From JAJDXW01 sp965223775 (GTDB lineage: Bacteria; Pseudomonadota; Gammaproteobacteria; HK1), in assembly GCA_965223775.1 (NCBI GenBank), contig OZ245021.1:1302001-1366000 (forward strand): a DNA stretch of 64,000 nucleotides, given 5' to 3'. The notes under the pieces were generated by a model. It saw only the letters and a list, made by a program, of their open reading frames with translations, made no database searches and was not told where the DNA came from. The number at the start of each line of letters is the position of its first letter. Position 1 is the stretch's first letter. This document shows positions 50,168 through 57,721 of this stretch, piece by piece. A program made the position numbers and the translations under genes.

Positions 50168-51004
50168 TCAGTCGCGGTATGCCGTTTTTTCTCTGGTAGG
50201 GGGTGGGATTTCGCCTGTGGCGAGCCGGGCGTCGATCGCGTCGACGACCGGCAGCAGGGCGGCGACGGTGTCGATGACGTAATGTGAGCCGGCGGCGCGC
50301 AGCTCCGCCGCGGCGCTCTCGCGAAGGCGCACCGCCTCGCCTGCATCGAGGCTCGCCAGCTCTTCCCGGGAGAGGCCGACCGCGTTGCCGGACATCGCGA
50401 CCCCGACCGCCCAGCTCCCGGCGGCGGTGGCTTCCTCGATTCCAGGCACGGTGTCGTCCACCTTGACGACCGCCGCCGCCGGCCAGACCCCGAGATCGAC
50501 GAAGCACCGGTACATCATGAGCGGCGTCGGCCGCCCGGCCGGCAGGTCGCCGGCGCACACGACGTTGTCAGGCGCGTATCCCTGCCGGGCGGCGACCGGC
50601 AGCACCTTCTCCATGATTGGACGGGTGTAGCCGGTGGTCGAGCCGATCCGGATGCCGCGCCGGCGGAGTTCCGCCGTCACCTCCGCCGTACCCGGCACCA
50701 GTTCGGCGTGGTGGGTGGCCACGCGGGCGGTCAGCGGCTCGAAGACTTCGTGGATCCGGTCCACATCCGCATCCTCGAACGCGCGGTCGTGCGCCGCCCG
50801 CCAGGCCGCCGCTATCCGCGGCAGGCTGCTCAACGCCCGGATGTGGTCCCTTTTCGGCAGGCCCATCGGGCCGCGCGCCTCGGCCATCGTCAGCTCGACG
50901 CCGAACTGCCGGAACACCTCGATGAACGCCGTCGCCGGCGCGCGCGAACCGAAATCGACCACGGTGCCCGACCAGTCGAAGATCACCGCCTTGACCGAAC
51001 TCAT
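50168..51004 (-). CDS. phnX: Phosphonoacetaldehyde hydrolase (phosphonatase)
   Basis: 278 residues of the HAD superfamily. The nucleophile Asp is in 'VIFDWSGTVVDFGS', the Schiff-base Lys of PhnX in 'MGLPKRDHIRAL', and 'GSTTGYTRPIMEKV' and 'VKVDDTVPGIEEATAAGSW' are the later HAD motifs. It cleaves phosphonoacetaldehyde to acetaldehyde and phosphate. The partner transaminase phnW is not next to it. The ATG at 51004 matches the usual N-terminus; upstream open sequence on this strand lacks homology. qor lies upstream on the same strand. Confidence 0.93.
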   Translation of the reverse strand: MSSVKAVIFDWSGTVVDFGSRAPATAFIEVFRQFGVELTMAEARGPMGLPKRDHIRALSSLPRIAAAWRAAHDRAFEDADVDRIHEVFEPLTARVATHHAELVPGTAEVTAELRRRGIRIGSTTGYTRPIMEKVLPVAARQGYAPDNVVCAGDLPAGRPTPLMMYRCFVDLGVWPAAAVVKVDDTVPGIEEATAAGSWAVGVAMSGNAVGLSREELASLDAGEAVRLRESAAAELRAAGSHYVIDTVAALLPVVDAIDARLATGEIPPPTREKTAYRD

Positions 51005-51071
51005 TGCTTCACCGCCCGCTCCCCGGGGCTGAGAACCGATCCGGCCTTCCGGGCGGCTGCCTGCACTCGGT

Positions 51072-52073
51072 TCACTCCCAGGGCAGGAACACCGTCGAGC
51101 CGGTGGTCTCCCTCGCTTCGAGGGCCCGGTGGGCCTCGGCGGCATCCGTGAGCGGATAGACATGGTTCACGGCGGGCCGCACCGCTCCTCGCCCGAGGAC
51201 GTCGAACAGCTCCGCTGCGCTTCGTTCGAGGTCCTCGCGTTTCGCAAGGTAGTGCATGATCGCGGGACGGGTGAGAAAGAGCGATCCACGCGCCCCGAGT
51301 TCGATGACGTCGACCGGATCGGGCGGTCCCGAGGCGTGTCCGTAGCTCGCCATCATCCCGAGCGGGCGCAGGCAGTCGAGCGAACGGCGGAAGGTGTCCC
51401 TGCCGATCGACTCGTAGACGACGGCGCAGCCCTCGCCGTTCGTCACCTCGCGCACGGTGGCGACGAAATCGCCCTCGCCGTGAATGACGACATGGTCCGC
51501 CCCGGCCGCGCGCGCCTGCTCCGCCTTCTCCGCCGAGCTCACCGTACCGATGACGGTCGCCCCGAGGTGTCTCGTCCACTGGCAGAGGAGGAGGCCGGTG
51601 GCCCCCGCGGCCGCGTGGACGAGCACGACGTCGCCGCGCTCCACCCGGTACGTCCGCCGCACGAGGAACTGCACCGTCAGGCCCTTCAGCATCGAGGCGG
51701 CGAGGATGCGGTCGTCGAGATGGTCGAGCGCGGCCGGCACCTTGAGCAGGTTCTCCGCGGGATAGACGCGCACCTGGCTGTAGGCGCCGTGGGGCGGCAG
51801 GGCGTAGGCGACGCGGTCGCCGGCCGCGAAACCGGTGACGCCGGGGCCGACCTCTTCGACGCGGCCGGCGCCCTCGAAGCCCAGGACGACTGGAAGCGGG
51901 GGCACCGGCCAAGGGTGCGGAATGCCGCGGCGGTGATAGGTATCGACGAAGTTGAGCCCGACCGCCTCGTTGCGGAGCCGAACCTCGCCCGGGCCTGGCG
52001 CGGGTACGTCGACCGACTCCCAGCGAAGCACCCCGGGCGCCCCTTTCTCGTGGATCACCACTGCCATCGGCAT
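51072..52073 (-). CDS. NADPH:quinone reductase, zinc-free MDR family
   Basis: 333 residues from ATG 52073 with AGAGGAAG ribosome site; ATG 52067 is also possible. 'GLNFVDTYHRRGIPHPWPVP' (20 residues) at the substrate site, 'VLGFEGAGRVEEVG' and the Rossmann segment 'VLVHAAAGATGLLLCQW' match quinone oxidoreductase 1. There are no zinc-binding Cys clusters. Such enzymes reduce quinones with NADPH, often in oxidative stress. Repeat copy C starts 39 bp upstream of the start codon. Confidence 0.9.
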   Translation of the reverse strand: MPMAVVIHEKGAPGVLRWESVDVPAPGPGEVRLRNEAVGLNFVDTYHRRGIPHPWPVPPLPVVLGFEGAGRVEEVGPGVTGFAAGDRVAYALPPHGAYSQVRVYPAENLLKVPAALDHLDDRILAASMLKGLTVQFLVRRTYRVERGDVVLVHAAAGATGLLLCQWTRHLGATVIGTVSSAEKAEQARAAGADHVVIHGEGDFVATVREVTNGEGCAVVYESIGRDTFRRSLDCLRPLGMMASYGHASGPPDPVDVIELGARGSLFLTRPAIMHYLAKREDLERSAAELFDVLGRGAVRPAVNHVYPLTDAAEAHRALEARETTGSTVFLPWE

Positions 52074-52111
52074 CGCTCGTCTTCCTCTTTCCGTCCGACC
52101 CGAGCGGCAGT

Positions 52112-52374
52112 CTAGCCCGAAAAAATCACCGATTTCTTGGCTAGCGGACGCCAATCTGTCGCTTCGCGCTCCCAAGGTCGCCGCGGTAGCGGGCCGTACT
52201 CCCGCAAGCCGCTTCGACAGCGCGAACGCGCTAGTGTCGGCTACGCCTTCGCCAGCGCGTAAGCGCTCTTGCGGTCCGCGAAGCTGCGTAAGCAGACGCG
52301 GCCCGCGACCACGGCATTCTGCTTCGCAGCTTCGCGGCGCCCTCGCGACGAAAATCGGTGAAATACGCGTTTAG
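52112..52374. repeat. CTAG-bounded palindromic element (family 1), copy C, inverted relative to copy A
   Basis: 263 bp, bounded by CTAG (52112-52115) and TTAG (52371-52374). Read on the minus strand it shares about 60 nearly identical central bases with copy A (including GGCGTAGCCGACACTAGCGC). An inner stem pairs 52180-52195 (GCCGCGGTAGCGGGCC) with 52300-52315 in 14 of 16 positions. The ends carry the CACCGATTT…GGACGCC and TTTCGTCGCGAGGG signatures. It is the longest copy and has an extra hairpin (GAAGCTGCGTAAGCAG…CTGCTTCGCAGCTTC). Confidence 0.85.
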
Positions 52375-52640
52375 CTTTCCCTCGATACCGGGTTTTCTAC
52401 AAAATACTGAAAAATAATCATTTATCTTGTCGTAAGGGATCCTACGTCTCCCTTTGTAACCACTTGGGCAACACCAATGGAACACCAACGTGCCATCGAC
52501 TAATCGGCGCTGCGCCGCACGGGTACGGGTACCCGTTCCGCCGAGCCGTGGAATGGTCCGGCCGGCCGTTGAGTTCGGTGCGTGCAAACGACCGAACTTC
52601 TCCCACAGCGTCCGTTTACTACCTCGGCCCTTCTCGGCCA
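52375..52640. other. AT-rich junction region of unknown origin
   Basis: Bases 52390-52440 are strikingly AT-rich for this genome. Further on, a hairpin pairs GAGTTCGGT (52571-52579) with ACCGAACTT (52591-52599), and ACGGGTAC/GTACCCGT forms a palindrome near 52520. A minus-strand open frame (52375-52640) encodes no recognisable domain. It looks like the edge of an old insertion between the qor region and the decaying catabolic island. Confidence 0.4.
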
Positions 52641-52863
52641 TCACGGCTCGGCGGAACGGTTCCCGATGTCCTCCCCGTAGAGCCGGATCTCGCCTTCGGT
52701 CACCTCTCCGAAGCCCGCGATCATGCGAAGCAGGGTGGTCTTCCCACAGCCCGAGGGCCCGAGGAGGGTAAAGAACTCGTTGTCGCGAATTGACAGCGTC
52801 GCTCCGCTGAGGGCCTGTCACCAATCCGTCACGCTTGACGATTCCGCGCAGCTCGATCGCCAT
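52641..52863 (-). pseudogene. ABC transporter ATPase (PotA/UgpC-like), frameshifted N-terminal fragment
   Basis: ATG 52863 opens 'MAIELRGIVKRDGLVT'; a one-base shift then gives 'ALSGATLSIRDNEFFTLL' and the Walker A 'GPSGCGKTTLLRMIAGFGEV' (20 residues), ending at a stop after 'GEDIGNRSAEP'. Only about 74 codons remain of a gene normally of 350 or more, without Q-loop, signature or Walker B. No permease genes are near. It marks one edge of the decaying island. Confidence 0.8.
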
Positions 52864-52952
52864 GCCGTCGCCCGCCACGCGTGTCATCCACTCATCCGGC
52901 CCGCCCGGCCGCGTTCGTCGGAACGGTAACCCCGGCTTCGGCGAAGCGATCC

Positions 52953-53252
52953 TCAGCCCCGAAATCCAAGGTTCTTCCCCAGCTCCAAGGCGGCCTCGGA
53001 CAGCTTTTCACGGATCGATTCGCGCGGTGTGGCGCGGAAGCGGTCCGCGAGACCGGTAATGCCGAGCGAGTAGAGGACGCAGCCCCCCGCCACCCGCACC
53101 GGGTGTCCGTAACTCAGCACCCCGGCGTCGAGCTCGCTGTCGCAAACCGCGATTCCGTCGCCGCGGATCCGATCGATCTCGCGGCGGGTCTCCTGTTGTT
53201 CGACCTTGGTTCGTTCCGTGTACCGGGTGCGGGTCCGCGCCAGGTAGTCGGC
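52953..53252 (-). pseudogene. C-terminal effector-domain fragment of an IclR-family regulator (fused to the XDH-like frame)
   Basis: About 99 codons ending 'SEAALELGKNLGFRG'. The run 'RYTERTKVEQQETRREIDRI' (20 residues), 'RGDGIAVCDSELDAGVLSYG' (20 residues), 'HPVRVAGGC' and 'SLGITGLADRFRA' follows the IclR effector-domain pattern (Leu-x-x-Ile-Arg-x-x-Gly-x-Ala, then GV…APV…ALxIxGPxxR). The DNA-binding half is absent. It was probably the local regulator of this catabolic cluster before a deletion joined it to the enzyme gene. Confidence 0.75.
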
Positions 53253-55103
53253 GATGCACTGTCCGACGTCGTGGGCGGCGACGCTCTTCAGTACCTCGAC
53301 CTCCCCCGTATCCACGTCCACCGAGATCTCGACCGCGTGCGCGCCGTACGCATAGTCGGGGTGGGCCTGTCCCTGGCCGCTCCCGGGGTCGAGAAAGTCG
53401 GAAAAGGGCGCCCGGAACATGGCGAGCTCGGATCGATGGATGCCTTCCGCCCCCCAGATCGGGACGAGATCGACAAGGGGTATCGACCGCTCCGGGTGGT
53501 CGGCGACGAAGACTTCGTTGAAGGCCATGTCGATGTCGTCGGCTGCGACTCCGAGTTCGCGGGCGGCGCGTTCGGCGAGCCGCGCGCGAACCGCTTCCGC
53601 CGCTTGCTTCACTGCGTTTCCGGTCATGTAGAGGGCACGGGTCACGGTGGTGGTGCCGGCGAGCGGGGTGACGGCGGTGTCGCTGTTGTAGATGACCACG
53701 TTTTCCAGGGTGACGCCGAGGACCTCGACCGCGATCTGGCCGAGGGCGGACACCTGGCCGGCGCCGATGTCCGTCACCCCGGAACGCACGACCACGGTGC
53801 CGTCCATCTCCACCCCGGCCCACGCCTCCGAAGTGTCGTGCAGGAAGGTGAGCCGCCCGTAGCTTTGCTGGTAGCAGGCGATGCCGCGCCCGACCCGGCG
53901 CGGTCCTCGCGCCGGCGTCGGATCGCCGAGCGCGGCCCAGGCCCGTGCCGCGCACTCCTCGGGCCAGATCGCGCTCGGCGGGACGAACCCCGTCGAAATG
54001 GGCTCGCCGGAATTGAGGAAGTTGCGTCGCCGGAGCTCCATGCGATCGAGTCCGATCGCCTTTGCGGCCTCGTCCATCTGTTGCTCGTAGGCCGCGCAGG
54101 CCTGCATCGCCCCGAAGCCGCGGAACGCGCTCGTGAACATGTTGTTCGTCGCGACAGCCCGGCCGAAGACGTTGAGGTTGTCGACCCGATAGGGGCCGGG
54201 CGCGGCCACGAGCTCGTAAATCACGACGTACGGGTTCAGGAACACGTAGGCTCCGGAGTCCGCGACCATGTCGACGTCAAGGGCGGTGATTCGGCCGTCC
54301 CGGGTCACCCCCGTGCGGTACGTTTTGACGAGGGGGTGGCGCTTGTCGTGGCCGACGAACGAGTCCTCGCGCGCGTACTCGAGGCGTACGGGACGCCGGG
54401 TCCGGAGCGCGAGGAGGGCGAGGTACGCCTCGACGGTGAGGTCCTCCTTGCCGCCGAACCCGCCTCCGACGAGGGCGCCGCGGATCCGGACCCGGTTGTG
54501 GGGCACCCCGATCGCATCCGCGATCGGCCGGAAGTGCTCGATCACCTGGGTCGAGACCCGGATGTTGATGACGCCGTTCTCGTCCATCCAGGCGAGCTCC
54601 ACCTCGGGTTCGAGGAAGGCGTGCTCCTGGAAGGGCGTGCGGTAGGTGTTCTCGACGATCATGTCCGCGTCCGCGAAGCCGGCATCGACGTCGCCCTTCC
54701 TGATCCTGCGCTCGGCGACGACGTTGGTCGTGCCCTGGACGATGGGTGCGCCGGGCTTCAGCGCTTCGAGGGGGTCGTAGACGCCGGGAAGAGGCTCGAG
54801 CTCCGCTTCCACGAGTTCCACGGCGTGGTCCGCGATGTCGCGGGTCTCCGCCGCGACAAGGGCGAGCGGCTCGCCGAAGTACCGGACCCGTTCCGTGACG
54901 AGGATCTGTTGGCCGGTGTCGAGCCGCTTCTGGCTGACTTGCCGCGGGATGTCCGTGGATGCGGTGCGATCGGGAAGGTCGGCGCCGGTGAGAACGCACG
55001 CGACCCCTTCGAAGGCCCGCGCCTTCGAGACGTCGAGGCGCATGAGCCGAGCGCTCGCGAGATCCGCACGGACGACTCGCATGTGCAGCGTGTTCGGCAT
55101 CAC
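52953..55103 (-). pseudogene. Xanthine dehydrogenase-family molybdenum subunit truncated at both ends and fused to an IclR C-terminus
   Basis: An open frame of 716 codons. Codons 1 to about 617 are the molybdopterin-binding subunit: 'YAGDYVMPNTLHMRV' just before the start, 'GGGFGGKEDLTVEAYLALLA' (20 residues), 'SAFRGFGAMQACAAYE' and 'TDIGAGQVSALGQIAVEVLG' (20 residues). AFRGFG is XDH-like, not the AYxCSFR of CO dehydrogenase. The normal N-terminal about 30 residues are missing, and after 'AAHDVGQC' the end with the catalytic Glu (GEPP region) is missing. The last 99 residues instead match an IclR regulator. No ribosome site precedes the GTG. Probably non-functional. Confidence 0.85.
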
Positions 55104-55118
55104 GTAGTCGCCCGCGTA

Positions 55119-55946
55119 GGGCGTGCGCCTCGACCGTGTGGAGCCGGTACTCGGCCGAGGCCCGCACGTCGTCGATGGGGCTCGTGGCGTCGGCCGCCGC
55201 GGCCGCTGCCTCCTTGATGACGGCCGGGGTCAGGGTGCGGCCCACGAGCCGCGCCTCGGCCTTCTTCGCGCGGAGCACGACGGGCGCGACGGCACCGAGT
55301 GCGATGCGGGCCCGGGTGCAGATGCCGCCCACAGCCGCGATCGTGACCGCCACCCCGGTCACCGTGATCGCATCGCCCTTGCGACGGGCGAGCTTGTAGA
55401 AGGCGTTGACAGAGCTCGCGGGGAGAGGCGGCCACGAGACCCGGGTGATGAGCTCGTCCGGGCGGCGGACGTCGCGCTTGTAGCCGAGGAAGTACTCGTC
55501 GAGGGGAACCGTCCGGGACGCGGCGGCGCTCGTCAGGTGATGTTGGCGTCGAGCGAGAGCAGCGGTGGCACGAGGTCCGCGGCCGGCGACCCGCACGCGA
55601 TGTTGCCGGCGACGGTGGCCGTGTTGCGCGCCATGAGGCCCGCGAACAACCGGGCGGACTCGACGAGCGACGGCGCTGCCTCCGCAATTTCAGCGGAGCG
55701 CAGCAGGTCGGAGACCGTCGTCGCGCCCCCGATGACGATCCGGTCTTTGTCGAACTCCATGCCTTTCAGCTCCGCGACCTCTCCGAGGCCGATGATCCGA
55801 TCGGGACGCTCGCGCTTCGCGGGCAGGTCCACGATGAGGTTCGTGCCTCCCGCCAAGGGGACGGTCGTCGCTTCGCGGTCGGCCGCGAGCGCGTCGAGGG
55901 CGCCCGCGAGGTCCCGCGGCATCTCGAGCTCGAACGGTGTAAACAT
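55119..55946 (-). pseudogene. Xanthine dehydrogenase/CoxM-like FAD-binding subunit, frameshifted and 3'-truncated
   Basis: ATG 55946 opens 'MFTPFELEMPRDLAGALDAL' (20 residues), with FAD-binding 'VPLAGGTNLIVDLPAKRERP' (20 residues) and 'NTATVAGNIACGSPAADLVP' (20 residues). The frame stops at 55533 after 'SLDANIT'. One base shift restores 'LTSAAASRTVPLDEYFLGYK' (20 residues) and the CO-dehydrogenase flavoprotein C-domain to 'ASAEYRLHTVEA'. There the sequence switches to the molybdenum subunit. The tail of this gene, the whole [2Fe-2S] subunit and the head of the next gene seem to have been lost together. Confidence 0.85.
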
Positions 55947-55979
55947 GGTTGGTCTTCCGATGCTGGCCAGCCGCTTCGG

Positions 55980-56762
55980 TCACACGTCCCAGCCGCCGTC
56001 GACCGCGATGTGCTGACCGGTGATCTGACGGCTGTCTTCACTCGCCATGAACAGGACCGCGTCGGCCACGTCCTGGGCCGTCGTCACGCGCTTGAGCGCC
56101 ATCTCCTGGACGTATTCCTCATGGACCCTGTCGGTGGACCAGCCGTGCAGCCGGGCCTTCTCTTCGCATAGCTTCTGCATGCGCGGGCCGTCGACGATTC
56201 CGGGGCACACTGCGTTTACGTTGATATTGTGTTTTCCAAGCTCGAGGGCCACGGTCCGGGTGATGCCGCGCACCGCCCACTTCGATGCGCTGTAGGCGGT
56301 GCGCATGGCGTAGCCCCGAAGGCCCGATGTCCCCCCGATGTTGACGATCTTGCCCCCGTTCTGGGCGATCATGGTTGGTGCCACGTACTTGATCGGGAGG
56401 AAGGTGCCGCGCTCGTTGGTCGCGACGACGTAGTCGAAGTCCGCGACGTCGATGTCCTGCACCGGGGTCTCGATTGGTCCGGTGACCCCGGCGACGTTGA
56501 CGAGGATGTCGATGCGCCCGCCGAACACGTCGAGCGCCCGTGCGACCATGGCCCTGACCTCGGCATCCGAAGTGACGTCGCAGCCCACCACGAAGGCGTC
56601 CCGGCCGAGGGCGCGCACCTCCTCCGCCACCTTTTCGAGCGGCGTGGTGTCGCGGGCGGCCAGCACCACGTCCGCGCCTTCCCGGGCGAGGGTCGTCGTG
56701 ATCGCCGCCCCCATGCCCTTTGCGGCGCCGGTGACGATCGCCTTCCTCCCTTCGAGCCTCAT
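55980..56762 (-). CDS. Short-chain dehydrogenase/reductase
   Basis: 260 residues, intact. The Rossmann motif is 'VTGAAKGMGAAI', followed by 'NVAGVTGP' (NAG-like), catalytic Ser in 'NIGGTSGLRGY', Tyr-x-x-x-Lys in 'AYSASKWAV' and the C-terminal 'VDGGWDV'. It uses NAD(P)H; the substrate is unknown. The start overlaps the stop of the truncated hyuB (ATGA), so it was part of a hyuA-hyuB-SDR-XDH operon. It is the only gene of that operon without visible damage. Confidence 0.93.
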   Translation of the reverse strand: MRLEGRKAIVTGAAKGMGAAITTTLAREGADVVLAARDTTPLEKVAEEVRALGRDAFVVGCDVTSDAEVRAMVARALDVFGGRIDILVNVAGVTGPIETPVQDIDVADFDYVVATNERGTFLPIKYVAPTMIAQNGGKIVNIGGTSGLRGYAMRTAYSASKWAVRGITRTVALELGKHNINVNAVCPGIVDGPRMQKLCEEKARLHGWSTDRVHEEYVQEMALKRVTTAQDVADAVLFMASEDSRQITGQHIAVDGGWDV

Positions 56763-57721
56763 TGCATTGTTTCCTTGTGTTTGAGTTCCGTTCCTGTCTT
56801 CCGAATCACGGCTTGGGGGGCCCCGTAGCCACCGCCGCCGCAGCTCTCCACCAAGACGATGAACGGCGTGGTGTTGACGCGCCCGCGGGCTGCGTCGGCG
56901 GTTTCGGAGAAATCGAAGGTGGCGCGGTCGCCGCGGACCGTCACCCGGACTCGCACCGCGACCGGTCCGCCGTCCGCCGCGTCGTCGTCGAGCCAGTCCT
57001 CGCCCTCGTACGCGCCGTCCGGAACCGCCGCGAGGGCCGAACGCATCTGCGCCTCCGCCCGGTCGTGAATGGTGCTGATGGCGGCCAGCACGGTGTCAGT
57101 GCCGTGGTCCCGGAAAACCTGGTGCAGGCGTTCCTCACCTGCCCGGGTCGCCGCCATCTGGGCGAGAATGTCGCCCTCGCGCTCCGCCGCCCCGCGCACG
57201 TTGGCAAGCACGAAGTCCAGCTTCTCCCGATCGGGGCCTCTTGCCGAGAAGAGTCGCACTGGCGGGATGCGCAAGCCTTCCTGCCAGGCGTCGGTCGCGC
57301 CCGCGAAGTAGCTCCCGGGAACGGCGCCGCCGATGTCGTCCCAGTGGGCGAGGTTGACGGCAAAGGCCCGAATCGCTCCCTCGAAGAAATCCGGCCGGAT
57401 CGCCTTCACGTCCGGCAAATGGTTTCCGCCCACCTCCGGGAGGTTGAGGAACCGGACGTCCCCCGGAGCGAGCCGCGCCTTCGGCACGCGGTTTAGGAAT
57501 TCGCGCACGGTGAAGCTCATGACGCCCATGTGTATGGGGATGTCGCGGCCCTGCGCGACCAGGTGTCCGTCCGCGTCGGTGACCGCCGAGGAGAGGTCGC
57601 CTGCTTCGCGAAGGAGCGGCGAACGGGCCGAGCGCATCACCACCAGGGACATTTCCTCCGCGGTGGCGGTCAGCGCGTGGCGGATGACCTCGAGGGTTAC
57701 GGGGTCGACGGAGAAGGTCAT
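56759..57721 (-). pseudogene. hyuB: Hydantoinase B/oxoprolinase-type subunit with large internal deletion
   Basis: 320 codons against about 520-600 for the family. The N-terminal half is normal: 'DPVTLEVIRHALTATAEEMS' (20 residues), 'SARSPLLREAGDLSSAVTDA' (20 residues), 'GGNHLPDVKAIRPDF' and 'VNTTPFIV'. It then jumps straight to 'ESCGGGGYGAPQAVIRKTGT' (20 residues), which is the extreme C-terminus of HyuB. The missing 200 or more residues include most of the second half of the fold. The frame is kept, but an active enzyme is unlikely. It overlaps hyuA upstream (ATGA). Confidence 0.82.

Noticed and set aside
52953..55103. Aerobic carbon monoxide dehydrogenase large subunit
   Set aside because: The CO dehydrogenase active-site loop AYxCSFR is absent; the loop reads AFRGFG as in xanthine-type enzymes.
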